This document shows, one piece after another, positions 42,069-50,815 of a DNA stretch of 64,000 nt. Each line of letters begins with the position of its first letter. The first letter of the stretch is position 1. This DNA comes from Burkholderiaceae bacterium. Its GTDB lineage: Bacteria; Pseudomonadota; Gammaproteobacteria; Burkholderiales; Burkholderiaceae_B. The DNA lies in assembly GCA_004322135.1 (NCBI GenBank), contig SCSG01000008.1, positions 301,231 to 365,230 of the forward strand, read 5' to 3'. The position numbers were made by a program, and so were the translations under genes. Under the pieces are notes generated by a model. That model did not search any database. It was not told the origin of the DNA and saw only the letters and a program-made list of their open reading frames with translations.

Positions 42069-43493
42069 ATGCCTATTTCGAACTTCGACAAGTTGCTGAC
42101 GGTTGACCCGTCCAAGGACGTGCCAATATATCGGCAGATTTATATACGCCTGCAAAGTGCTATTGCGGAAGGGCTGCTCAAACCTGGTGACCGCATTACT
42201 TCAGCACGTGTTCTGGCCAAGGAACTCGGGCTGGCAAGAGGAACCGTGGTTGCAGCCTACGACCTACTGGCCTCGGAAGGCTACACGCAGTCTCGCGGAC
42301 AAGCGGGCACCATTGTCACGCCGGGACTCCTGTTACCGCTGCCATCTACAGCGAGACCTGCGCCAACAACCGCAAATCAGTACGACGACTCGAACCTGTA
42401 TTCAGCGAAAGCCCTGCCGTTCCAAATGGGGCTGCCAGCACTGGATGCCTTCCCGCGAAAGACCTGGACACGGCTGGGAGCGAGGCACCTCCGGGCCATG
42501 CAGCCAGCCGACATGGACTACCCATTTCCTCTAGGCTTGTACGCATTGCGTAACGCTATCGCTGCCTATCTTCAGGTGGCGCGCGGGATCAGTTGCACGT
42601 CGCATCAAGTAATCATCACTTCCGGATATCACGACACGTTGCAACTGGTGGTCCGTGCACTTCTTGAGCCGGCTGACCGAGTCTGGGTGGAAGACCCTGG
42701 GTATCCCACCACCAGCCTGTTGTTAAGCCGAATGGGAATCAAGCTCGTCCCCGTGCCGGTGGACGATGACGGCCTCGTCGTTTCGCGTGGTCTACAAACG
42801 GCGGCCGACGCGCGGATGGCCGTGGTGACCCCCGCGCATCAATGTCCGCTATGCCTGTCACTTTCGCTACCCAGGCGCATGGCGTTGCTCGACTGGGCTG
42901 CGCGCAGCAACGCCTGGGTCGTCGAAGACGACTACGACGGCGAATACCGATATACCGGCCGACCTCTACCCGCCTTGAAAAGCCTCGATCGGCACGGTCG
43001 TGTATTGTATGCCGGCACGTTCAGCAAGGTGATGTACCCGGGACTGCGTCTAGCCTATCTGGTTGTGCCCGACTCGCAAGTAGAGCGGTTCGCGCAAGCC
43101 AGAAAAATGTCTCCGGCGGGCATTCCCGAAATCGGTCAGGCAGTGCTGGCGTCGTTCATCAATAACGGGCACTTCACGCGACACATTCATCGAATGAGAA
43201 ACCTTTACGCACAGCGCCGCGAAGCAACCGCCGCTGGACTTGCCCAGGCGCTAGGGAAGCATATGTTTATCCAGCCACAGCCCGGCGGCATGCATCTGGT
43301 TCTGCGGCTGGTTGACGACGGGTCCGACAAGGAACTGGCCGCAAGAATGCGCGAGCATGGCATGTACGCGCAAGCATTGTCAGGTTGGTCGGTGGCGCCA
43401 ACTAGGCCCGGCCTATTGCTTGGGTTTACCAATATCGATTCACAAGAATACGCACGGCAGCTGGGGGAGCGCATGCGGGCACTGATGTTGTAG
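42069..43493 (+). CDS. MocR-family transcriptional regulator (GntR HTH plus aminotransferase domain)
   Basis: 474-aa regulator. GntR winged helix at about 18-85 (PIYRQIYIRLQSAIAEGLLKPG, RVLAKELGLARGTVVAAYDLL), a Pro-rich linker, then a fold-type I aminotransferase-like domain with the PLP lysine K320 in GTFSKVMYPGLRLAYLV and VEDDYDGEYRYTG. Such proteins (PdxR, TauR, GabR) bind a PLP adduct of an amino compound and switch neighbouring genes. It diverges from the SnoaL-ABC operon, the expected target, so the imported ligand or product may be an amine or amino acid. Confidence 0.93.
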   Translation: MPISNFDKLLTVDPSKDVPIYRQIYIRLQSAIAEGLLKPGDRITSARVLAKELGLARGTVVAAYDLLASEGYTQSRGQAGTIVTPGLLLPLPSTARPAPTTANQYDDSNLYSAKALPFQMGLPALDAFPRKTWTRLGARHLRAMQPADMDYPFPLGLYALRNAIAAYLQVARGISCTSHQVIITSGYHDTLQLVVRALLEPADRVWVEDPGYPTTSLLLSRMGIKLVPVPVDDDGLVVSRGLQTAADARMAVVTPAHQCPLCLSLSLPRRMALLDWAARSNAWVVEDDYDGEYRYTGRPLPALKSLDRHGRVLYAGTFSKVMYPGLRLAYLVVPDSQVERFAQARKMSPAGIPEIGQAVLASFINNGHFTRHIHRMRNLYAQRREATAAGLAQALGKHMFIQPQPGGMHLVLRLVDDGSDKELAARMREHGMYAQALSGWSVAPTRPGLLLGFTNIDSQEYARQLGERMRALML

Positions 43494-43685
43494 CACCGCT
43501 CGATATAACTCTCCGATCAAGTAGAGCCCACGCCTTACCCTCGTCGCGCTTGACCAGACCTGCAGACCGAATCGATTCGCAGGTCTGGGGGCCGAGGTCT
43601 CTGATGACGGCATCTTCATTCTGTACAAGATTGACTTCACCCTCGTCGACGACCACAAAGTCATAGTTGCTCTTTTTGCTATTTA

Positions 43686-43703
43686 TTTGACGACCGTTAA
43701 AAT
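43686..43703. promoter_or_regulatory. Operator-like dyad upstream of FAD hydroxylase
   Basis: TTTGACG-AC-CGTTAAA is an imperfect version of the perfect palindrome at 2641-2658 and shares 13 identical bases with it. It lies 50 bp before the hydroxylase ATG. The same regulator could control both places. Confidence 0.45.
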
Positions 43704-43751
43704 ACGGGAATTCCAAGACTATTACTCATTTTGTCCACTGCAACACACCCC

Positions 43752-45347
43752 ATGCCCACGGAAGACATAACGCCAGTAACTATCGTCGGCGCCGGGCCCG
43801 TGGGCCTGATGCTGGCCAACCTTCTGTGCGCGTATAACATCCCGGTAACCCTGTTCGAACGCCACCTGACCACTGTCAAGGCCCCGCGGGCCGTGTCCAT
43901 CGACGATGAATCGCTGCGCTCGCTGCAAATAGCCGGCCTTGCCGACCGCGTGCGCAACATCTGCGCCATGGACTACGGCTCAATCTACCTGGGACCGGAC
44001 CGCAAGCCCTTCGCCTCGGTGTCGCCCAGTGCCGCGGAATACGGCCATCCACGGCGCAGCGCATTCGCCCAGCCCGAACTCGAAGCACTTCTGGCAGACT
44101 CGCTGGGGCAATACCCTGGCCTGCGCATCCACTTTGGACAGGAAGTCGTGGGCATTGAACAAAGCGACACTGGCGTAACGCTGGAAGTCCAGGCGCAAGA
44201 CGGGTCGCGCCACAAGCACCACAGCCGTTACGTCGCCGCATGCGACGGTGGGCGCAGTCCTATCCGGCACCTGCTCCACATCGACATGAAGGGCCACACC
44301 TACGAAAAAAAATGGCTGATTCTCGACCTTAAAGGCACACGCGACAACTTCCGCGAAACGCGCGTGTACTGTGACCCGCGCCGCCCTGGCATCAATCTTC
44401 CGGGGCCCAACGGCACACGCCGATTCGAATTCATGTTGCTTGACGGAGAAACCGACGAGCAAGTTACCGATGCGGCATTCGTCAGCCAGTTGCTGCGCGA
44501 CCACGGCCCTGATGACGGAATCGAAATCGTGCGCAAACAGGTTTACCCCTTCCACGCCCTGATGGCGACTGAGTGGAAGAAACGCGCCGTGTTCCTGCTG
44601 GGCGACGCCGCACACCTGACACCACCCTTTGCCGGCCAGGGACTGAACAGTGGACTGCGTGATGCCTCCAACCTGGCGTGGAAACTGGCCTCTGTCATAC
44701 ATGGACAGCTTGGGCCGGCGGTGCTGGAAAGCTATGCGGACGAGCGTCCCGAGCACGCGTGGGAACTGATCAACATGGCCATCAAGCTGGGACGCGTCAT
44801 GATGCCCGACACCATGCTCAAAGCTCGTCTGATTCAGGCGGGTTTTCGCGCATTGAAGTGGGTGCCGCCCGCCAACGACTACATTACCCAGATGCGCTAC
44901 AAACCCAAGCCACGCTTTTCCAAAGGCTTTATCGTGGCCGACGGAGCCAACCTGCGCACCACGCGGGTTGGCCGCATGCTACCGCAACCTGAAGTCGAAG
45001 CCGACGGGCGCAGCAGGCACCGTCTGGATGAAATTCTGGGCAAGGGATTTGCACTGATCGCCTTCCATCCCGACCCACCCAACGCCTTCAGCGGCCTGCC
45101 TGAACTTCCATTCGAAGCACGTCTGGGCCTCAGGCGCATTTGCATCACGCCACGCCACTACAACATAGTGCCGGGCACAGCAGGCACGACAACCGTACGC
45201 GACATGCACGCAGACTTCGAGCGTAACTGTGCCAGCGCGCGGGAAAGCTGGCTGCTGGTGCGCCCTGATCGGTATGTCATGGCCTGCATTCCACGCAGCA
45301 ACCCACAGGCCACCGTGGAAACGCTAAGCCGAATGCTTCACGCTTGA
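43752..45347 (+). CDS. FAD-dependent aromatic monooxygenase (MhpA-like)
   Basis: Class A flavoprotein hydroxylase of 531 aa. VTIVGAGPVGLMLANLL (FAD Rossmann motif), CDGGRSPIRHLL (DG motif) and VFLLGDAAHLTPPFAGQGLNSGLRDASNLAWKL (GD motif binding FAD ribityl and active site) are all present. The length fits the 3-(3-hydroxyphenyl)propionate hydroxylase group, which adds oxygen ortho to a phenol using NADH. The C-terminal thioredoxin-like domain is short. ATG at 43752 has no strong ribosome site; a TTG at 43731 would add seven residues. No ring-cleavage gene is near, so the pathway is incomplete here. Confidence 0.9.
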   Translation: MPTEDITPVTIVGAGPVGLMLANLLCAYNIPVTLFERHLTTVKAPRAVSIDDESLRSLQIAGLADRVRNICAMDYGSIYLGPDRKPFASVSPSAAEYGHPRRSAFAQPELEALLADSLGQYPGLRIHFGQEVVGIEQSDTGVTLEVQAQDGSRHKHHSRYVAACDGGRSPIRHLLHIDMKGHTYEKKWLILDLKGTRDNFRETRVYCDPRRPGINLPGPNGTRRFEFMLLDGETDEQVTDAAFVSQLLRDHGPDDGIEIVRKQVYPFHALMATEWKKRAVFLLGDAAHLTPPFAGQGLNSGLRDASNLAWKLASVIHGQLGPAVLESYADERPEHAWELINMAIKLGRVMMPDTMLKARLIQAGFRALKWVPPANDYITQMRYKPKPRFSKGFIVADGANLRTTRVGRMLPQPEVEADGRSRHRLDEILGKGFALIAFHPDPPNAFSGLPELPFEARLGLRRICITPRHYNIVPGTAGTTTVRDMHADFERNCASARESWLLVRPDRYVMACIPRSNPQATVETLSRMLHA

Positions 45348-45386
45348 TCGGCACACGCCACGGGCCCATTGTGACGGCGCCGCCGC

Positions 45387-46064
45387 TTACCCGAGTCGCT
45401 TCAGCAGGGCCTGTGCCGTTGCCTCGGACGAGGCCGGGTTCTGCCCTGTAATCAACAGTCCGTCCACCACGACATGCGATTTCCAATCAGCGGCCTTGGT
45501 GTAATGGCCACCGCTTTTTTTGAGCATATCTTCAACCAGAAACGGCACGACACCGGTAAGGCCTGCGGCCTCTTCCTCGGTGTCGGAGAACCCGGTAACG
45601 CGCTTGCCCTTGACGAGCAAATCGTCATCCGCCCCTTTTACATGACGCAAGACACCGGGCGCATGACAAACGAGCGCAACAGGCCTGCCGCCGTTATAGG
45701 TTGACCGGATCAATCCAATGGAAAAGGCGTTCTCGGCCAGATCCCACAACGGCCCATGACCGCCTGGATAAAACACGGCATCGTAATCCTCTGCGGACAC
45801 TTCGGAAAGCTTCTGGGTATTGGCAAGGGCCTTCTGTGCTTCGGCGTCAGCCTTGAAACGGCGGACGGAATCAGTTTGCCCGGCGGGCTCGTCGCTGGCC
45901 GGATCCACCGGCGGCTGGCCGCCCAGCGGTGAAGCAAGTGCAACCTGTGCGCCAGCATCCTTGAATACATAGTACGGCGAGGCAAACTCTTCCAGCCAGA
46001 AGCCTGTTTTGCGCCCCGTCACACCCAGCTTGCTGTGCGAAGTCAGCACCATCAATATTTTCAC
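45387..46064 (-). CDS. DJ-1/PfpI family type 1 glutamine amidotransferase-like protein
   Basis: 225-aa DJ-1/PfpI protein of the Hsp31/glyoxalase III-like group. Catalytic C133 with H134 in ALVCHAPGVLR, Glu25/26 in TGFWLEEFASPYYVF, and YPGGHGPLWDLAEN (nucleophile-neighbour loop). Such proteins degrade methylglyoxal or act as chaperones or deglycases. The GTG at 46064 is preceded by GGAGG six bases away; an ATG at 46088 lies before that site. It converges with the hydroxylase, 39 bp apart. Confidence 0.92.
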   Translation of the reverse strand: MKILMVLTSHSKLGVTGRKTGFWLEEFASPYYVFKDAGAQVALASPLGGQPPVDPASDEPAGQTDSVRRFKADAEAQKALANTQKLSEVSAEDYDAVFYPGGHGPLWDLAENAFSIGLIRSTYNGGRPVALVCHAPGVLRHVKGADDDLLVKGKRVTGFSDTEEEAAGLTGVVPFLVEDMLKKSGGHYTKAADWKSHVVVDGLLITGQNPASSEATAQALLKRLG

Positions 46065-46280
46065 GTTCCACCTCCAAATTCCATGCAAGTCGTCTCGTTA
46101 GACCACTCCTTGCATGATAGTTCCGGACGAACCACTCTTCAAAGCAGAACACAAAAATTTGCACTCACTCGCAAACAGCCGCCTTTGCAGGCATATGTCG
46201 CCACTATCAACATCCCGGCCGGGTAACCGGCAAGCCTGTCCCATGCCTGTCAGCCACCCCACAACGCGCGGCGGCCACAG

Positions 46281-47054
46281 CTACGTGGTTGCAGCGGCCC
46301 GGCGGGCCTCTATCCACGCAGTATCCAGTGAAAAAGAGCAGTCCGTCCGAACGGCAAGATAGTCGCGGGCTTCCTGCGGAAGCGCTTCCATGGTGACCCG
46401 CAACGCCGCCACACGTGCTGCGGGAGTGCCTATGCGTTTAATCCAGGCGTCGAAATCAAGTGGCAGCTTCCAGGTGTCGCTGTTATCGACGGCAAGGCCT
46501 GCCGTAGCCAGCATTGCCCGCCATTCCGACACGCGATAGTCGCGCACATGCGAAGCATCCCGAAGCAATTCTATGGTTTGCAATGCAGTGTCGTACAGCG
46601 GTGTTTCCGGCGCAATAGCGTCGATGACGACAAGCGTGCCTCCCGGAGCCAACACACGGGCGGCTTCCCGGATTGACGCGTCAATCCGCAACCAGTGATG
46701 CGCCGAGTAGCGGCTTACAACCAGTTCAAACGACGCGTCGGCAAAGGGCAGCGCGTCCACCGAGCCTTGTTGCACCGTTAAATTATTCAGGTCGCGCCTG
46801 ACGGCCTCGTCTTTGACGATACCCAGCATTTCCTCGGACAAATCGTACGCCACCACCCGGCCAACGCCGGCTGCGGCGACGGCGTAACTGGCGTGACCGC
46901 CACCACAGCCCAGATCCAGAATCCGACTTGGCTGCAACCGCTTTGCAAGATCCGTCAGGCGCTGCAGATCCACGCCCCGCGAGTGAACGGCGCTGGTCAA
47001 ATAATTCCTGGCAGTGCTGCCGAACTGCCGGCCAACTAAAGTGTTCTGATCCAT
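46281..47054 (-). CDS. Class I SAM-dependent methyltransferase (UbiE/COQ5-like)
   Basis: 257 aa. SAM motif I RILDLGCGGGHASYAVA (about 45-60), acidic loop VVAYDLSEEML, motif II/III VQQGSVDALPFADASFELVVSRYSAHHW and APGGTLVVIDAI. The Asp-rich and His-containing post-II region is typical of small-molecule O- or C-methyltransferases. Substrate unknown. Gene is alone between a PfpI gene and a VOC gene on the same strand, with gaps over 200 bp. Confidence 0.9.
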   Translation of the reverse strand: MDQNTLVGRQFGSTARNYLTSAVHSRGVDLQRLTDLAKRLQPSRILDLGCGGGHASYAVAAAGVGRVVAYDLSEEMLGIVKDEAVRRDLNNLTVQQGSVDALPFADASFELVVSRYSAHHWLRIDASIREAARVLAPGGTLVVIDAIAPETPLYDTALQTIELLRDASHVRDYRVSEWRAMLATAGLAVDNSDTWKLPLDFDAWIKRIGTPAARVAALRVTMEALPQEARDYLAVRTDCSFSLDTAWIEARRAAATT

Positions 47055-47291
47055 GGCGTATCCCTGTTAACAAAGCCGTTGGGTTGCAGGAGATTGATCG
47101 TCCCAAGCCGCAAGGGATCACCACCCAAGCGCAGAGACGCCGAGCAGCCAGTTTAAAAAGGCTTTAATACTGGAACAAGACTATTTTTTATACTGGTATG
47201 AATTTTACTGCCTTAAATTCTGACCCTGCTGTTCGTACCCGACACCCGCATGGGCACAGCAAGGCAATGTCGGCGAGCACTTAGCGAGCAC

Positions 47292-47762
47292 TCATTTCGC
47301 AAACAGCGAATCCAGATTTTTAAAGGCTTTGAATTCCAGGGCATTGCCCGATGGGTCAAGGAAGAACAACGTCGCCTGCTCGCCCGGCTGATCTTTGAAG
47401 CGGATATGCGGCTCGATGATGAATTTGGTGCCGGCAGCCCGAAGCGTGTCGGCCAGCGCCTGCCAGCCGGCCATGTCCAGCACGACACCGAAATGACGTA
47501 TGGGTACGTTGTCGTCGTCTACCGCACTGGTACGCTGGCTGGCGTTGGCGCATTCGTCGGGCGAAAGATGGGCAACGATCTGGTGACCAAAGAAGTTGAA
47601 ATCCACCCAGCGATCCGACGAGCGCCCTTCGGGGCAGCCCAATAGTCCACCATAAAAGGCGCGGGCTTCGGCAAGGTCCCGCACAGGGAAGGCAAGGTGA
47701 AACGGACGCAGGCTGGAGGCTGGAGGCGTGGTGTCGACAACCATTCGATCGGTACGGGTCAT
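47292..47762 (-). CDS. VOC/glyoxalase family protein
   Basis: 156-aa vicinal-oxygen-chelate domain protein. RPFHLAFPVRDLAEARAFYGGLLG is the first beta-alpha-beta module with a metal-binding His; HQIVAHL and the final GNALEFKAF supply other ligands, the last Glu being typical. Related proteins are annotated as glyoxalase or bleomycin-resistance-like. The ATG at 47762 gives a plausible N-terminus; no strong ribosome site was found, and a TTG at 47810 is possible. Function unknown. Confidence 0.85.
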   Translation of the reverse strand: MTRTDRMVVDTTPPASSLRPFHLAFPVRDLAEARAFYGGLLGCPEGRSSDRWVDFNFFGHQIVAHLSPDECANASQRTSAVDDDNVPIRHFGVVLDMAGWQALADTLRAAGTKFIIEPHIRFKDQPGEQATLFFLDPSGNALEFKAFKNLDSLFAK

Positions 47763-47983
47763 GTGATTTATGGCAAGCCACTTCAGCGAAATGGCATCCG
47801 AGAGGAACAAGCATAAATCATAACCTTCCTGGGCCGGAGCATGTGCTGGGCGGCGAAACGCGCTGGATCAAATCCTGTGGCCTGCCCGGATGGAAGAAAC
47901 GCTGATGATCACGAAGCAAAACCCGCCTGAGTCTGCGCAGCCCCCCTAAACATAAAGCGCAAACTCAGGACGCCGGCGAACGG

Positions 47984-48304
47984 TCAGTCGTCATCATCAT
48001 CATCATCACCATAGTAAGCGCGGCGATATTCTTTCTGGTAGCGCTCTTGCTGCTTCCTCCAGCGCTTTTCGGCATGCTTATAGGCACGCTTATCGTAGTA
48101 ATAGTATGGCCCCTCGGGTACGTAAACTGGCCGCGGCACCACTACGACAGGCGGTGGTGGGAGCGGCGCGTAATAAACGGGTGGCCCCACCAGAAACCCA
48201 GGCATGCCGATTCCGATGCTCACCCCGATGTCAGCAGCGTGCACGGCGGGCCCTGCGGCCAGCGTCGCAAGTGCCAGAGTCGCCATCAATATCTGCTTCT
48301 TCAT
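47984..48304 (-). CDS. Secreted Tyr/Pro-rich protein with poly-Asp tail
   Basis: 106 aa. Signal peptide 1-23 (MKKQILMATLALATLAAGPA, cleavage after VHA), then a glycine-rich start, a Pro/Val/Tyr-rich middle (YAPLPPPPVVVVPRPVY), a basic helix (HAEKRWRKQQERYQKEYRR) and an acidic GDDDDDDD end. Similar YXWGXW-type or PXPV-repeat outer-layer proteins are common in Burkholderiales. AGGG precedes the ATG. The Asp run is encoded by a simple GAT/GAC repeat (about 47984-48008), a stretch prone to slippage. Confidence 0.8.
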   Translation of the reverse strand: MKKQILMATLALATLAAGPAVHAADIGVSIGIGMPGFLVGPPVYYAPLPPPPVVVVPRPVYVPEGPYYYYDKRAYKHAEKRWRKQQERYQKEYRRAYYGDDDDDDD

Positions 48305-48616
48305 AAGTCGCCCTTTTGGGTATTGAACTAACGCTGTCCATTGTGACCTATGCCAACCGCAAAGCCCAATACACAATATGCCAAATAGAATCTGGTTAAT
48401 ACAGAGCCGGTCCGGCCAAAAAATCAATCAACGGATGCACGCCCGGCGCTTCTCCCGCGACGATAAGTTTTTCTAATCGAAAAAATGAAAAACCAGCATT
48501 CGACCTGCGCTCACTCCTGGCCTAATCTAACCCTGCCTGACACAGGCCGCGTCAAAGCTACGCCAAAAATTCATCCGCAGCACTAAATCCGAAATCAGGA
48601 AGGAAAGGAAACAGCT
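48305..48616. other. Intergenic region of 312 bp, divergent promoters
   Basis: No credible gene. The dyad TTTTTC-TAATC-GAAAAA (48468-48484) in an AT-rich patch could be an operator for the cupin gene downstream. A purine-rich ribosome site (GGAAAGGAAA) immediately precedes the cupin ATG. Confidence 0.4.
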
Positions 48617-49255
48617 ATGAAATGGACCAACAAAAACGGTTATGACTGGTGTGAAGTACTGGACATCGACTCCATGGTGGGTCGCTTGATTCAGCCCGAT
48701 CTGCGTCCTGGCAAATGGGCCGGCGAAGACATCCGTAAAGCCATGGGCTTTTTTACCAAAGAAAATCGCCGCCACGGCGACCAGCGTCGCGGTGTCACGC
48801 TTGTGCACAACGACCTGACCGGTTCCGCAGGGATGTCGCCGGGCATCAGCGTGTCGTTCCAGCCAATTTTGCCAGGCGAAAAGCTGGCCTTTCACCGCCA
48901 CAATTACGTCGCAATTTATTACTGGATCGAGGGCGAAGGCTACACATGCAACGACGATGAAGGTATCGATCGCGAAGAAACCCGCGTCTACTGGAAAGCG
49001 GGCGATGTCACGATATCACCGGCCTGGGTCAACCATGCGCATGTCGTCACGTCAAAAGAGCCCGTCATGCAAATGGCCATCCACGACTTCCCCGAGCTGT
49101 GCTACCGTCGCGTCATGATGTCGGAAGACCCCGATGGTCACGAAAACCTGCGTCACATGGTCAAAGGGGTAGTACCCAGCTTCAACAACCTGGACACCCT
49201 TGAAGATCTGGAGGAGCGCAGCCAGAAGATATCTTTAAGCACGACAACCAAGTAA
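48617..49255 (+). CDS. Cupin-domain protein (gentisate dioxygenase-like fold)
   Basis: 212-aa single-cupin protein. The metal-site pattern is FHRHNYVAIYYWIEGEGYTC followed by WKAGDVTISPAWVNHAHVV, i.e. His-x-His, a Glu and a late His, as in cupin dioxygenases. The sequence resembles the cupin of gentisate 1,2-dioxygenase or ethylenediamine-type regulators but is short for a full enzyme. It lies 192 bp upstream of the Liv binding-protein gene in the same direction, so it may degrade the imported compound. Identity beyond cupin is uncertain. Confidence 0.8.
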   Translation: MKWTNKNGYDWCEVLDIDSMVGRLIQPDLRPGKWAGEDIRKAMGFFTKENRRHGDQRRGVTLVHNDLTGSAGMSPGISVSFQPILPGEKLAFHRHNYVAIYYWIEGEGYTCNDDEGIDREETRVYWKAGDVTISPAWVNHAHVVTSKEPVMQMAIHDFPELCYRRVMMSEDPDGHENLRHMVKGVVPSFNNLDTLEDLEERSQKISLSTTTK

Positions 49256-49447
49256 GCTTTGGCGCTGCGGGTAGTGCATGGCCCCGGCTTCACAGCGGGG
49301 CTGAAGGTGTGCACCTGTCAGTGCCGGGCTCTTGCGCAAGTCCTACTTGCGCGCAGCGATGAAAACACGTGGCTGCTGCGTTTGAAGCCAAGGCCACGGT
49401 GAAAGCGCCGCGGCGCACCATAACAACCAGAACCAGGAGACATCAAA

Positions 49448-50596
49448 ATGTTAAAGCATGCATTGCAATGTGCAGGCGTTGCAGTAGCCCTGTCGTTTTC
49501 GGCGATCGCCGGCAGCGCCAGCGCTGCCGATCTGAAAATAGGCTTGTTGCTGTCACAGACCGGGCCACTTGCCACCTACGGGACATCGATGAAATCGGCC
49601 GCCGAATACGCCGTCAAACAAGTAAACGATGCCGGCGGCATTAACGGCAACAAGGTAGTGCTGGCCCTGGAAGATGATGCCAGCAAACCCACTACGTTTT
49701 TGAATGGGCTGAACCGTCTGGTCACCCAGGAAAAGGTGCTTGCGCTGGTTGGGCCAATTACCAGCGGGTTCTTCCTTGCCGGAGTGCCGATAGTCAAGCA
49801 GCACGGCGTATTGATGATTTCGCCCACGGCGACAGCCCCCAACCTTACCAAGGACACCGACAAGGCATTTCGCAACAACCCGTCCGAAGATGTGAACATC
49901 CCCGTCATGTTGAAGTACATCAAGAAAACGATGCCCTCGATCGAGAGTATTGCCGTTATTTATGACAACAAGGAATCAGCGGACAAAATCATAGGCGGCC
50001 TGTACGAATCCCTGGCACCCAGCGTGGGTTGGAAGCTGCAAAGCGTCACGACGTTCCTGTCGGGCCAGCTGAACTACAGCGACGTGGTGGCCAAAGCCTT
50101 GCGCGACAAGCCCAACGTGGTTGCGGTGGCGGCGCACGCCGAAGATGCGGCCAACGTGGCGCGCGAATTACGGCGTCAAGGCTATAACGGCGCAATCCTT
50201 GGCGGTACCTCAACCGTTTCGCAAGATTACATAAAAATCGCGGGCGCCGCGGCCAACGGCACTTACGCCGTGGTTCCGTACTACTATGGCGCGCAAACCC
50301 CGCAGAACCTCAAATTTCTTGAGGGCTACAAGAAGTTTTCCGGGCACACCACGGTGGACCCCTGGGAAGCAAGTACCTACGAAAGCGTACAAATGATTCT
50401 GCACGCCATGAAGCAGGCACACGTTACGGGCGACCCGGCAAAAATCCAGCCCGAGCGCGAGGCAGTCAGCAAGGACTTGGCCCTTACCACTGATTTTCCT
50501 GGGCTAATCGGCGACATCAGCTTTGATAAGGAACGGGTGGCCGTCAAGCCATCGGTCATTATTCAAGTAAAAGACGGGGCGTGGAAGGCGGACTAA
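49448..50596 (+). CDS. Liv-type ABC transporter substrate-binding protein
   Basis: 382-aa periplasmic binding protein. Signal peptide about 1-26 (ending GSASA), then ADLKIGLLLSQTGPLATYGT, the first strand and ligand loop of the LivJ fold. GGINGNKVVLALEDDASKP is typical. The ATG follows AGGAG (49435-49439). First gene of a complete importer: binding protein, LivH, LivM-LivG fusion, LivF. A strong hairpin separates it from livH. Confidence 0.93.
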   Translation: MLKHALQCAGVAVALSFSAIAGSASAADLKIGLLLSQTGPLATYGTSMKSAAEYAVKQVNDAGGINGNKVVLALEDDASKPTTFLNGLNRLVTQEKVLALVGPITSGFFLAGVPIVKQHGVLMISPTATAPNLTKDTDKAFRNNPSEDVNIPVMLKYIKKTMPSIESIAVIYDNKESADKIIGGLYESLAPSVGWKLQSVTTFLSGQLNYSDVVAKALRDKPNVVAVAAHAEDAANVARELRRQGYNGAILGGTSTVSQDYIKIAGAAANGTYAVVPYYYGAQTPQNLKFLEGYKKFSGHTTVDPWEASTYESVQMILHAMKQAHVTGDPAKIQPEREAVSKDLALTTDFPGLIGDISFDKERVAVKPSVIIQVKDGAWKAD

Positions 50597-50651
50597 GTCC
50601 TGAAGGGATGGCACATAAACGGCCCGATGGCGCCGTTAAAGCCCCCTGAAA

Positions 50652-50695
50652 CCCGAGCAGGCCAGCGTAACAACCAACGCCTCGGCCTGCTCGGG
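50652..50695 (+). terminator. 12-bp perfect stem-loop between binding-protein and permease genes
   Basis: CCCGAGCAGGCC (50652-50663) and GGCCTGCTCGGG (50684-50695) pair exactly around a 20-base loop. No T tract follows, so it is more likely a partial terminator or an mRNA-stabilising stem that raises binding-protein yield over the membrane components, as known for other ABC operons. Confidence 0.6.
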
Positions 50696-50815
50696 CTCCA
50701 CCACCGGCGATCAAGTACCGAAATTGTGGCCGGTGCCAGCCGCTATCGCGTTTGTCATCACGCGTGATTCGACCACCGCATTTCGATAATTCAATTTCAA
50801 CAGGAGTTCATAGCA

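Noticed and set aside
43426..43716. Leftward 96-codon frame with protein-like middle (YDFVVVDEGEVNLVQNEDAV) between the MocR gene and the FAD hydroxylase
   Set aside because: No ribosome site, its 5' end lies over the operator-like dyad, it overlaps the MocR gene by 68 bp, and I recognise no family. It could be a gene remnant but support is too weak.
49280..49301. GCCCC/GGGGC stem after the cupin gene as a terminator
   Set aside because: Short arms, a long loop and no T tract; a terminator cannot be claimed.
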